Shown here one piece after another: positions 12,942 through 22,477 of a stretch of 64,000 bases of DNA. Under the pieces are notes generated by a model. It searched no databases. It was not told where the DNA came from and worked only from the letters and a program-made list of their open reading frames with translations. Numbering within the stretch: position 1 is the stretch's first letter; every line of letters begins with the position of its first letter. A program made the position numbers and the translations under genes. This DNA is from Neopestalotiopsis rosae (taxonomy: Eukaryota > Ascomycota > Sordariomycetes > Amphisphaeriales > Sporocadaceae), in the NCBI GenBank assembly GCA_023078685.1, contig JALGAS010000003.1:1736001-1800000 (forward strand). Direction: 5' to 3'.

Positions 12942-13400
12942 TACGCGGCTACACTCGGCGGCGGCTAATGATTCATGTCACGCCATCTTTAATAGTCCTA
13001 TCTCGTGTGAAGAGAGCGCTGTCGTTGTTTTCGATATGCAAGTCATGCTCGGGCCGGACGAGAACAGTACCTTGAAAGCAAGCAAGCAAGCACAATCGAT
13101 TACTTGTTTCCAGGATCTATCAATAATTCATGGTACAACCAAGGAATATTGTACCGTTTTCAGAGAACACAGTACGGGCCACTACTATGGCCAAATTAAT
13201 GATGAAAATGCCTTATTGATTATCTTCACCTATACTTCCGTTACAGCTTTTCCAAGAAGGAAATGTCTCCCTAACTCCCAAGAAATGCAGGGGTATCATA
13301 TAAACGAACCAAAAAAGTAGAACACCGAGGCCACCCTATCAATCAGAGCACGGCAGCCAGAATAGGCACAAACGAACCCAGAAACGAGACAATGACTTCA

Positions 13401-14163
13401 TCATTTTCGTCCATTAGCGCCGAATTGTGTGCGGACCTTCTTACTGTCGGCCCTCGAGTCCGTCTCGCTGTCGTCGGGAGCTACCTTTTCCTTCTTCTTC
13501 TTACTAACAGCCGTCTTCTTTTCTGCAGTGGCCGAGGTCGGCGTAGGCGCCTCGGATGGGCCCTTATCCTTGTTGTTGAATGTAGTAGATATCGGCGTCG
13601 GCGCGCCAGGTGTCGAGGTGCCTGATGCAGGCGTGTTTGCTTCTTGCTACAAATCATGAAAAGAAATTGTGCGTTAGCTACCTCTGAGACTCTCTTTAGG
13701 GATGGTTCCCACGTTGGGTGAGGGGGTTTTGATGACAAGGAGAAGAATCTGTGCGCAATGCAACCATTAGACGTACGTTGAGGCTGTTGTATGAGACGGA
13801 ACTCCTGGAAAAGACCCTATTCTGTTCCGCATTGCCGGCCTTGCGACGCTGCGCCGCAGCTCCCGTAAGCCCCTTGGTGTAGTTATCGAACCCGGTGAGA
13901 ATGTTGCCGGTCGGGGTACTCTCCAGGTAGCGGCCCTCGAGGTCGGCGATCTTACCCTCCAGCGTCGAGAGCTCGTTCATGACCTTAGCACGTCGTGCAA
14001 TCGCATCCTTAATGATCTTCTTCTCGGCCTCGTACTCTGCCAATTCCTTCTTACGGTCAAAAACATCGTTGGCGCCGCCGCCGCCGCCGCCTGCGCCAGT
14101 GCCGCCATTGCTTCCGGCTCCATTATTGCCATTGGTCTTGGCTGAGGTAGCTGTGTCCGTCAT
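13401..14163 (-). CDS. EAF6: Eaf6, subunit of NuA4-type histone acetyltransferase complexes
   Basis: Small scaffold subunit of the NuA4 (and in animals also MOZ/HBO1) acetyltransferase complexes in the nucleus. Exon 1 is 14163-13777 and exon 2 is 13646-13401, separated by a 130-nt intron with donor GTACGT and acceptor TTTGTAG, giving 210 residues. The N-terminus is Asn/Gly-rich, including a polyglycine run. Residues about 35-75 form the conserved Eaf6 coiled coil (KKELAEYEAEKK onward), followed by the family hallmark with ESTPTGNIL, GFDNYTKG and NRVFSRSSVSY. The C-terminal exon is Thr/Pro-rich, then lysine-rich (VSKKKK), ending VRTQFGANGRK like other fungal Eaf6 tails. If the intron stays in, translation runs into a TAA near 13696. 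The next gene upstream lies on the same strand 0.8 kb away. Confidence 0.92.
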
Positions 14164-14987
14164 TGCGCTCTGCTCTTTGAATCAAAAGAATGGTGAGTTA
14201 CTGGCGCGATTGAGTACCACACGTGGCACGGGTGAGGGAGAAGTCGTCCGTGTGTTTGCGCCAATGATTATATAATAAGAATGGATGGGCAATGATGGAA
14301 TGATTGAGAGCTTGGTTTGATCACATGGGTATTCTAAGAAAACTTCAATGCGAAAGCAGCACCCAACGTGACGGGTAGGAGGTAGGTATGTAGCTTGCCT
14401 GGGAGCCCCTCCATTGCCCAACCGCCTACCGCTAGGCACCTCTAGCTGCAACCCCAAGTGACAGGCTGGCGGATGAACATAAATCCGGGTATGCTATTGT
14501 CCATGGACTATCGAGGCGCTCTATAGAGAGTAAAGGTACATATGTAGTAAGAAATCTGATTGGTATTTTACAAATAGCAGACTCGATACAAACACGCGAC
14601 GTCGATCAGTTTCCATGTCACGAAACCAAGATGTCCTGTATTTCGCCCGGTCTGGAGCGGGAACCAAGAGCGCAGATGGCAATGCTTCTGAACCAACCAG
14701 GGGCTAGGTTGGGAAGAGTGTGTACCAGCTAAGTCACCCTTTCTTTCTCTAGCAAATACCAACGTGAGAGAGTAAAACATGATTGATAGACTATCTACCT
14801 ATTGAAAAACGCCTGGTGAACGCCAAAACGGCCAAAAATGCAATGTCAAGAGATCATACACAAGAGCAGAGAAGAAGAGGACGAACCAGTGGTATCCTTG
14901 TCGAAAATAGATTGCTTTGGGGAGGCAAAATAAACAGTGAAACGTCGGGGAGAAATGCTTTCAATTCTGCGTGACTGAGCATTAGCC
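14164..14987. other. Intergenic: EAF6 promoter
   Basis: Spacer between two minus-strand genes. No coding frame of quality, no RNA gene seen. Confidence 0.5.
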
Positions 14988-16729
14988 TCAAACGTCGACG
15001 TGATTGCTACTCGAGGTTCTTCTCATCTTCATGATCTTCTCTTTCAAGAGCTTCTCTCGAAGCTTGTTCGCCTCCTGCTGTGGGGTCTTGGTCTTCTTGG
15101 TCTGACGGAGATCAAGGTCAGTCTTTTTACCAAACCAGATATGAAAGACCCAATTAAGAAGAACGAACCTCCTCGGTCTTGGCAGTCACCGAGTCGTGTC
15201 GAGTGGATCGGTCTTTTCTGTCTTTAGAATCCGAAACATCAGCTGATCTGTTACGTGGACGAGGGGAATCTGAATGTTGTCTCCGCCGTGAAGATGGTCC
15301 ATCTCTGCTCCTGCTTCTACTCCTGCTTCTGCTTCGACTTGAGCTGCTTGACCGTCTCAGACGACCATAGCGATCTTTGGAGGGACTACGGCTAATAAGC
15401 TCTTTTCCCGACCGACGTCGAGGTTTCGGGCTGCGTGAACGCGAACGTGACGATGATGGAGATCTAGACTGGCTGCGACGATTGCCTCCTCGTCGGCGAG
15501 GTGGTGGCGACCGGCTAACAGAACTCGATTGTCTGCGTCTCTTTGGAGACGGCGAGCGCCGACCCTTGTCTGAGCCCGGGTCACTCAAGGGCGACGACGT
15601 GTTTCTGCGTCGCGTATTACGCGGTCTGTACTCATTCCGGCCTCCTCTTGATCTCGAACGCTTGCGACTGTCTCGAAATCGGGCGGGCGATCTTCGCGAG
15701 GGGCCTCTGCGACGCGAAGCGCCACTAGATCGACTAGATCCGCGGCTACGATCACCGGCATCACTGCGAGAACCGGAGCGGGAACGAGAGCTGCCTCGAG
15801 CGCTGCGCGAATCAGCAGAGAGAGATCGCGTACGGGATCGACCTCGATAGGTGGTGCCGCGGCTTTGAGGAACATAACGATCACGGTCGCCACGATATGA
15901 ACTCCGTCGTGGAGGTGAGCGCGAGCGCGAGGGTGATCGATCTCTGCCACGCCCGAATCCACCTCTGCGATCATCATATGCTCTATCGCCGCCGCCGCCG
16001 CCACCACCACCACCGCCACGTCGACCGCCACGCCAATTGTCGCCTCGACCGCCACGGAAGCCCCGATCTCGGCGCTCACGGTCTCGAATGTCGCCAATTT
16101 CACGATTTCTTCGCTCTTGCTGGTCTCTTCGTAGTCGAGTTTCCTCGGCGGCTTTCTCAGCTGCAAGCTGCAGGCGTGGATCAGCACAGTTTGCGGAGGT
16201 TGGAAAGAAGCTTTGGGCTGGCATACCTTTTCTTGAATCAATTCGAGCTTCTTGGCCTCGAGCAATTCTTGAGGGACGCCTTGGGGGCTAGATTGAGCGC
16301 TGAGGAAGAGATTCCACATCTCCTTACAGAAGGGAGCAGTCTCTTTCTCGAGAAATCCTGTTAGTTGGATCTGCATGGATTTGATATCGGGCTGTGGCAG
16401 ACATTGTTAGCCATGGTTCGAGATTCGAGCTGCATGTCCCTGGGGGGAACAACGTACATGGCGAGAGCCTTCAATGAGGTTGAAGCACAGCTCCGTCACC
16501 ACGTCATCCTCTGTGCCCAATATCTCAGCTAGCTTGCCTGCTATCCATCTGCAATCGACAACGTGGTCAGCGTCTGGGGTAGCTCGTCGTATAGATGGGT
16601 AGAGAGGTCGCGAATGAGCACTCACTTTTTCATGACCTGCAGGTTGACCTTTTGCATGTCCACCTTCGTGTTGAATTCGGGCGGGAACTTTGTAGCTCGC
16701 AGAAGCTTCTGATCCACTGTCGCAGCCAT
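14988..16729 (-). CDS. PWI-domain, Arg/Ser-rich splicing protein (SRRM1/SRm160-like)
   Basis: Pre-mRNA splicing coactivator of the nucleus; PWI domains bind nucleic acid and RS tails bind other SR proteins. Five exons in coding order are 16729-16626, 16548-16458, 16391-16227, 16167-15169 and 15101-14988, giving 490 residues, with canonical donors GTGAGT, GTACGT, GTATGC and GTTCGT. The PWI domain covers about residues 18-110 (VMKKWIAGKL, EDDVVTELCFN, MQIQLTGFLEK), matching animal SRRM1 closely although the signature Pro is Lys here (KWI). A charged helix (about 121-150) leads to an RGG/polyglycine segment (about 155-190) and then about 250 residues of RS/SR dipeptides. The short last exon encodes a basic helix (ANKLREKLLKEK) as in fungal homologues. 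Low complexity makes the RS region the least certain in detail. Confidence 0.9.
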
Positions 16730-17837
16730 GATTGCCTCTAGGTCAGGAGCTTGCGGCCAAGTCCCCGAGTGTGGCAGGCGTGTATTGTGGTAGTTACCGA
16801 TACTTCCAAAAGCTCAATAGGCAAAGGTGTATGATAGTTGTAGGATTGAATTAAGTCGTCGCGGAAAAAAAGGATCAGCACGCGGCAGGTGGAATCGAGA
16901 GCAGGAAAGTGACGTCTCTGGTGTAGGTCGAGACGGGTGCACAGACACTTTTTTTTCAGCACAGTCAACGGGAAGCCTAAGGAATCTGTACGAAGTACCT
17001 ACTCGTACTAATAATATGACTTGACGGTTCATAGCTCAAAGTGTAAATGCGGGGTGTACATCAATGAATGCGCTGCCAGAGCTGCGTGACTGTGTATGCA
17101 AATCACAATCGAACTGTTGGAACCTGACCAAGTCAGTGATTGAATCAGATCCGATATGCTGCCAAGTACGGAATGTCCAGAATTAATAAATAAAAATATA
17201 ACTCAGGCACAGCAGGCTTCTTCGGATCAGCAAATGATGGGCGCCGTCTAAGAACACTTGAGAACAGTGATTGATATATTACGCAGAGACCTATGTGCCA
17301 CTTCCTGTATGAAAAGACAAAAATTATGTAATTCAACGCCTAAGAACTAATTATCTTATTCCTAGAGAAATGGGCAATAGAGCCGTGGCTACAATCGCGC
17401 TCTTTTGTAGTGATCCCCGCGTATGACTTCCCTGACATGGCATGCTTTTGTTGCCGCTGCAGTAATGCATTCGAGAATCAGTGCTACACCAGGCGCGAAT
17501 AAAAGACGGAGAACACGGCTCAGAAACCGTTTCGTAACATATTGCTCTTCAGAGAAGCGGGTATAAACTTTTCATCTCCGAGTCCAAACGTCGTTTCTCA
17601 TAATACTCCATTGCGCCTCTGAGTAATAAGCATAAAGACCATTCACGTCGGCATTGCTCGTCCGACGGTAAATAAAATCGCGAAGCATGCCCATGCTGAC
17701 AAATGGGCGATCCGTCGCACAATATGAATATCGTTTCGAGTTCGCATAAAAGTGACTTTTCCTTCCCCATGATCCTTGAACGCCCAACCGAAAAATGCAA
17801 TCGTGGTTCCTAGAGTTCATAGTCTAGGTATTGTTGT
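16730..17837. other. Intergenic: promoter of the PWI gene
   Basis: 1.1 kb between two minus-strand genes. No gene or RNA recognised. Confidence 0.5.
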
Positions 17838-18623
17838 TCAGCTCCGCCCATCTCTAGGTTGCGAAGTAGGCAGCTTTGGTTGTTGCTGCTGTGTCTGTAG
17901 ATTCTGCTGTACCTGCTGGTGTTGTTTTGCCAGCTGGGCTTGCTTTGCTGCAAGAGCATTGATCTTCTCCCGTGCCTTCAGGAGACTGCTGTTATCCTGC
18001 TCCTTCAACTTGGCACGAATCTCGTAGAGTGACAGAAGAGTAGATGCTCTGTCGATATCGCCATCAATCTGGTTTGTCTTGTCAGCTTGGGTCGTGGGTA
18101 CGCATGTGTCACACAGAGTAGCACTGCTCACATCTTCCTTCCGAGGTGTTCCAGGGATCGAGGATGTGGAGGGCGTGAAGGAGTTCGTTCTCGACATGGG
18201 CGGGCTGAATATGCGGCGGCCTAACTTGTCGAAGCGACCGGCCGGCGTGGTAGTTCTACTATCCATGACCGGTGTACCGGTGCTCTTGGACTGCAGCTGG
18301 GAAGTCGGCGTAGGCGCATCTTTGGCAGCGACAGCGCGTTCGAGATTCTTGTTGGCGGCGACGAGGGCTTTGGCAGCACCTTGGTCTTGCTGCAAAAGAC
18401 AGAAGAAGTATGGATCAGCTTTTCATGATCATATTCAAGGGAGGCATGGTGTATGCGTCACAGCAATGACTTGGGGGCGTCGACATCGAGGCGAGGCGAG
18501 GTGATGCCAGGCGAGAGGCGATGATGAAACAATATGAGGGGTGGATAACATGTTGTTCAGACTTACAGCGGCCTGAAGGTCGTTCAAGTCGGCCAGCATC
18601 TGAGCCAGCTGAAGGGCCTCCAT
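17838..18623 (-). CDS. Small Gln-rich protein of unknown function
   Basis: Family not recognised, but the gene structure is convincing. Exon 1 is 18623-18567 (donor GTAAGT) and the next begins at 18389 after a TTTTGCAG acceptor. A further 63-nt stop-free interval (18131-18069, donor GTGAGC, branch CTGAC, acceptor ACCAG) is most likely an intron, giving exons 18389-18132 and 18068-17838 and 181 residues; retained, the protein is 202 residues. The N-terminus is a leucine-rich amphipathic helix (MEALQLAQMLADLNDLQAA), then an Ala/Lys helix, a Ser/Thr/Pro linker with Arg-Arg-Ile-Phe-Ser-Pro-Pro, a helix (LLSLYEIRAKLKEQD), and a Gln-rich coiled tail. No signal peptide or membrane segment. It shares a 1.1-kb divergent promoter with the FAH-family gene. 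Confidence 0.75.
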
Positions 18624-19730
18624 TGTGATGGATGACGTGGGCACGTGTTTTGATAAGAGCGAGTGGTCGGGTCTGGTCTGGTCTCGTCTCGGGCGTATGT
18701 AGAGCGATGGACACGATTGATGCAACTCGGGTCTCAGGGTCTAGGATAGCTTCTCTCAGGTGCTGTGCTGAATCGTGTCAGTCAAGGAACCGCCGGTGTG
18801 GTGCATGGGGAAAATCGCCGAAGGACCAGCAACGGGAAATGTCCTATTAATTTTTTTGTGGGGAAGCCGCGCCTACCATAGAGGTCAGTTGGTCAGATGG
18901 CAGATCAAAGGCGGGTTAAGCTGGTGCTTTGGGGAGCTTTCTCCGCGTCACGAACCCCGCTGGAGGTCATGTTAATGCGACGGCTCCAGCGAATAATGGA
19001 GAGCGGATTTACTGGCTGAGAGTTTCGACCCCTCAGTTTACAAAGAGCCTCCTCCATACTAGGTATGTACAGTAGTAGTAGTATGGACCCGTCGGATCTA
19101 TGCCGCCAAGTCTTCAAGCCGCCCCTCCTCACTCACTGTAAGTCATTGTTACAGGGGCAGTAAGTGGTGCATTTCCCTGCCTAGCATCTGGCTTTTAGCA
19201 GGCAAACGAAGCCCCCGTCGGCAGTGTTTTAGCTGCTAAGGTAATGCGAACCCAAAGCACTGATCCACCATGCTACCACCAACATAGGCGTCCAGAACTC
19301 GCCTACGGAAGCGCTATCGCTCGGTCTACGAAGGCCCGGCTCCAGTCTCCGGGAAATCCGCTTTCGTGACCTGCCATTGCCTGCCATTGCCTGCCTCTGA
19401 CCTTTGGACTTCGGGCCCCCAAGCCGAGCATCGGATACAGAAATACCTCCGCGCGCGCAGACTTTCGACGCAATTCCCAGCAGAATCCCAACCATAGTTC
19501 AACCTTTTGGGCCAATCTTTATCCCGTATCCCCTAGTATACCGTAGCCACTGTGTCACACACGTCTCCAAACAGGTAGGAGAGCCTCTTTTCCTCGGTTG
19601 AGCTTGGACTGGAATACTCCGTTTGCCGCTGGCTGAGCAACCCCCCCTTTCGATTCTCGACCTTTCAAAGCTTGTATATATCCCGCAGGACTTCCCTCGC
19701 CCGCTGACTGCCGTCTGATTCTAGCTCACC
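18624..19730. other. Divergent promoter region
   Basis: Separates the Gln-rich protein gene (-) from the FAH-family gene (+). The last 250 bases before 19731 are pyrimidine-rich. No gene seen. Confidence 0.5.
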
Positions 19731-20711
19731 ATGAACGCATTCCGTACAAACGTCTTCCGCCGCACAATGTCTACTGCTGCCTCTCTCAAGAACGCCCGCA
19801 AGGTCGTGGCCATTGGCCGTAACTATGCGTAAGCATCCCGCTGCTGCTCCTGCTGCTGCTTCTGCTGCTGCTTCTGCTGCTGCTTCTGCTGCTGCAACTG
19901 CTACTGCCGGTGCCCCCGTGACACAACGTAGTCCTCGGGTCGGCAGGATGTCGCAGAGTATAATCGAATCGCATTGGCTAACAAAACACCTCAGGGACCA
20001 CATTGCCGAGCTCAACAGCGCCCGGCCCAAGCAGCCTTTCTTTTTCCTGAAGCCATCTACCTCCATCCTGCTGCAGGGAGAGGGCCCCGTCATCCGGCCC
20101 AAGGGTGTCGAGCTCAGCTATGAAATCGAGCTGGCCCTGATCATGGGCAAGGATGTCAAGGACATTGAGGAGTCTGACGAGGCCGCCATTTTCGATGCCA
20201 TTGAGAGTACGTCATCTTCTTGTCTTGAACTATCAATTACTTGATAGTCTTCTGGATCACGTGACTAACTGTTCCCCCTGCAGGCTACGCTCTCAGCATT
20301 GACATGACTGCAAGAAACGCACAGTGGGAAGCCAAGAAGAAGGGTCTTCCGTGGTCCATCTGCAAGGGCTTTGACACTTTCCTCCCCATCTCTAACCCTA
20401 TCCCCAAGGAGAAGATCCCAGACCCCCACAACATTGAGATCTCCCTGTCCGTCAACAACGAGATCAAGCAGCAGGACAACACCAACCTGTTCCTGTTCAA
20501 GATCCCCCGTGTTGTCAGCGAAATTTCCAAGGTCATGAAGATTGAAAAGGGCGACATCATCATTACCGGAACCCCCAAGGGTGTCGGCCCGGTCGTGCCT
20601 GGTGACATCATGAGAGGTGTCATCAAGGTCGACGGAAAGGAGATTGAGGAGTCCAAGATTGAGTTCCCCGTTGAGGAGTCTACCAGCACCTACGAGTTCG
20701 CTGAGACATAA
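19731..20711 (+). CDS. Fumarylacetoacetate hydrolase-family acylpyruvase/oxaloacetate decarboxylase (FAHD1-like), mitochondrial
   Basis: FAHD1 enzymes cleave acylpyruvates and decarboxylate oxaloacetate in mitochondria using Mg2+. Exons 19731-19828, 19995-20206 and 20284-20711 give 245 residues. The first about 20 residues are Arg/Ser/Thr-rich without acids (MNAFRTNVFRRTMSTAAS), as in a mitochondrial presequence; an internal Met13 could start a shorter form. The FAH core begins at VAIGRNYADH. The metal ligands are the two glutamates of SYEIELAL and the aspartate of SIDMTARN. The late motif TGTPKGVGPV is the FAH-family signature. Length and motifs match FAHD1 rather than fumarylacetoacetase, which is near 420 residues. 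Intron 1 contains a GCT/TCT-rich triplet repeat. Specific substrate is inferred from the family. Confidence 0.93.
19837..19905. repeat. CTG-type trinucleotide repeat inside intron 1
   Basis: About 69 bases of CTG units interrupted by CTC/CTT, wholly within intron 1 (19829-19994) of the FAHD1-like gene. One frame reads as alanine/serine runs, but splicing removes it in the supported model. Confidence 0.85.
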
Positions 20712-21958
20712 GGAAACAAACTCATCTTTGACCTACAAAAAAAAGAAAAAAGAAAGACAAACTCGTGGAACGTATATATTGTATAGAATGTGCGAGTAGA
20801 TACCACCGGCAGGCGGGCATAACGATACCAGCCCCTGGGGCCTTCTTGGGTTTTGAATAATTTAGAGGTTTCCCAATATCACGTTCCTCATGTGCGTCTC
20901 TCATGTATTTCCCAACTGTCAGCCAGATTGTATGGAACAATAATCAATAGGATAGTCGTACGTGAATGACAATTCGGGTGTCAATCTACGGACAATGGCA
21001 AAAGGGTACAACGACAGCAACGATGACATTCAGTATTCAGTGAATGGCCAACAGCAGATTTGATACTGATTACCCATATCATTGCGACCAGACTCGGCTT
21101 CTCTTGTCGGGCCATCGAATGACCTGTCCGCCTGCACTTCCCGGGGCGGAACTACTCGCCACTATAAACCAGAGTATTATTTATAGAACTCACATCATTG
21201 GCCTCTCGGCCTGCTAAAGTGGCTTTGTATACTCGAACAAACACGGTTAGTCACTCCGGTCTCGATGTTACCTACCCGCTGTAGGCCTGAGAGTATTGCA
21301 TATTACATATTACATTGAAAGTGTCATGGTGATAGATTGCTCTATTAAAGTGACAGGAGTACACAAGCACATGGTAGCGGTAATATGCACAAGAAATAGG
21401 CACTTGCCGTACACTTTGCTCGAGTTTCCACAAGAGGTGCTCACCATATGTAGCTACTAAAATTGCAACCAAAGAAGGAGAAAATGAATAAAACAACCCC
21501 ATCTCACACCTTTCAAGCAGCAGTGAGCAAGACACGCCAGTCGCCAATAATTTCCCATCAACGAATGAGAGCGCATAAACCAGGCGCCGTTTGGCCAGAA
21601 AGAGTCACAGCCAATCGCCGAAACCAGTGTTCAGCCTACACTAAGCCCTGTTGCCTATTTCCCTTGTCAGCGCTATACTATTATCGCATCGTCAAAAGCC
21701 ACCAGCACGCAGTTGACCAAGCCGCAAATCAAGATCATCCCGACTCCGCAAAGCACAACGTGTCTTGCGCACATTGCTCATCTCGTTAGGTATACCATCT
21801 CTCATTCGTCACACAAGCCGCGTCCACCAATACTTGAGAAAGTCATCAAACTAATCATACTCCCAAATACCAGGTTGCCTCAACTTACATAATCCCGTTC
21901 GTGTCCACAAGACACATAAAACCATCGACAAGGTCAAGAAAAAGCTGAACAGTCCAAG
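20712..21958. other. Intergenic: promoter/leader of the SCA7 mini-gene
   Basis: AT-rich. A plausible leader intron ends with branch ACTAATC and acceptor ATACCAG near 21873, possibly starting at GTATAC near 21790; this is a weak call. No other gene seen. Confidence 0.45.
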
Positions 21959-22150
21959 ATGGCCCCCGTCCTTCAAGTGATCGACAAGGATGTCCGCTGC
22001 GGCGTCAAGCTGCCCAGCGGAAAGGCCTGCCGCCGTGGCTTGCAATGTCGACGTCACAGCATGATGGCCAAGCGCATGGTGCCCGGCCGCTCGGCGCCTT
22101 TTGACCAGCTATTGTTACAATTTCTACGTTCGAGACAGCGGGCTGGATAG
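21959..22150 (+). CDS. Stand-alone SCA7 (ataxin-7/Sgf73-type) zinc-binding domain mini-protein
   Basis: A 63-residue single-exon frame with a strong start context (CCAAGATGGCC). It reads as an almost bare SCA7 domain: Cys14, Cys23, Cys29 and His32 (spacing C-x8-C-x5-C-x2-H), then the hallmark HSMMAKRMVPGRSAPFDQLL. In Sgf73/ataxin-7 this domain belongs to a far larger protein that anchors the deubiquitinase module to SAGA and contacts nucleosomes. Here there is nothing before or after the domain, so an Sgf73 anchor role is unlikely. A separate nucleosome or RNA contact is a guess. It lies 327 bp from the 3' end of PMT4 (convergent). It could be a remnant, but the intact zinc ligands argue for selection. 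Confidence 0.75.
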   Translation: MAPVLQVIDKDVRCGVKLPSGKACRRGLQCRRHSMMAKRMVPGRSAPFDQLLLQFLRSRQRAG

Positions 22151-22477
22151 TCTTATCATTGAGAGTCATCATACTTGGGTTCCAGTCATTCGGTCGCAAA
22201 TATGTACTTCACGGTGGATGGACAGTAGAAGGAAGCTGTCTGAATTCTGAGCATTGAGCAGTAATAAATTGCATTACTATCTCATCTGATAAGTGAGAGG
22301 TGTCCCCCTGACACATTTTAAAAACAAAAGTAGAGCTTTTGAGTTCCTTTCGCCAGTGACCGGTCCAGCTCACAACTCCCCATATGCCCCTAGGCTAATC
22401 TTACATGTAAAGCGCAGAGCGTCGCGCAAATGGCAGTCTGTCTATCTCTCCTCTATCAGACCCAAAGCAACATTTGC
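22151..22477. other. Short convergent spacer
   Basis: 327 bp between the SCA7 mini-gene (+) and PMT4 (-); holds only the two 3' ends as far as can be seen. Confidence 0.5.

Larger units (their letters stand above)
12408..13400. other. Promoter of the S9 peptidase, with simple repeats
   Basis: Tandem spacer on the minus strand. It contains a TG/TGTC-rich microsatellite (about 12559-12617) and a GGTC/TGCC repeat block (12903-12941). The apparent open frames through it are low-complexity readings of these repeats; no gene is called. Confidence 0.5.
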
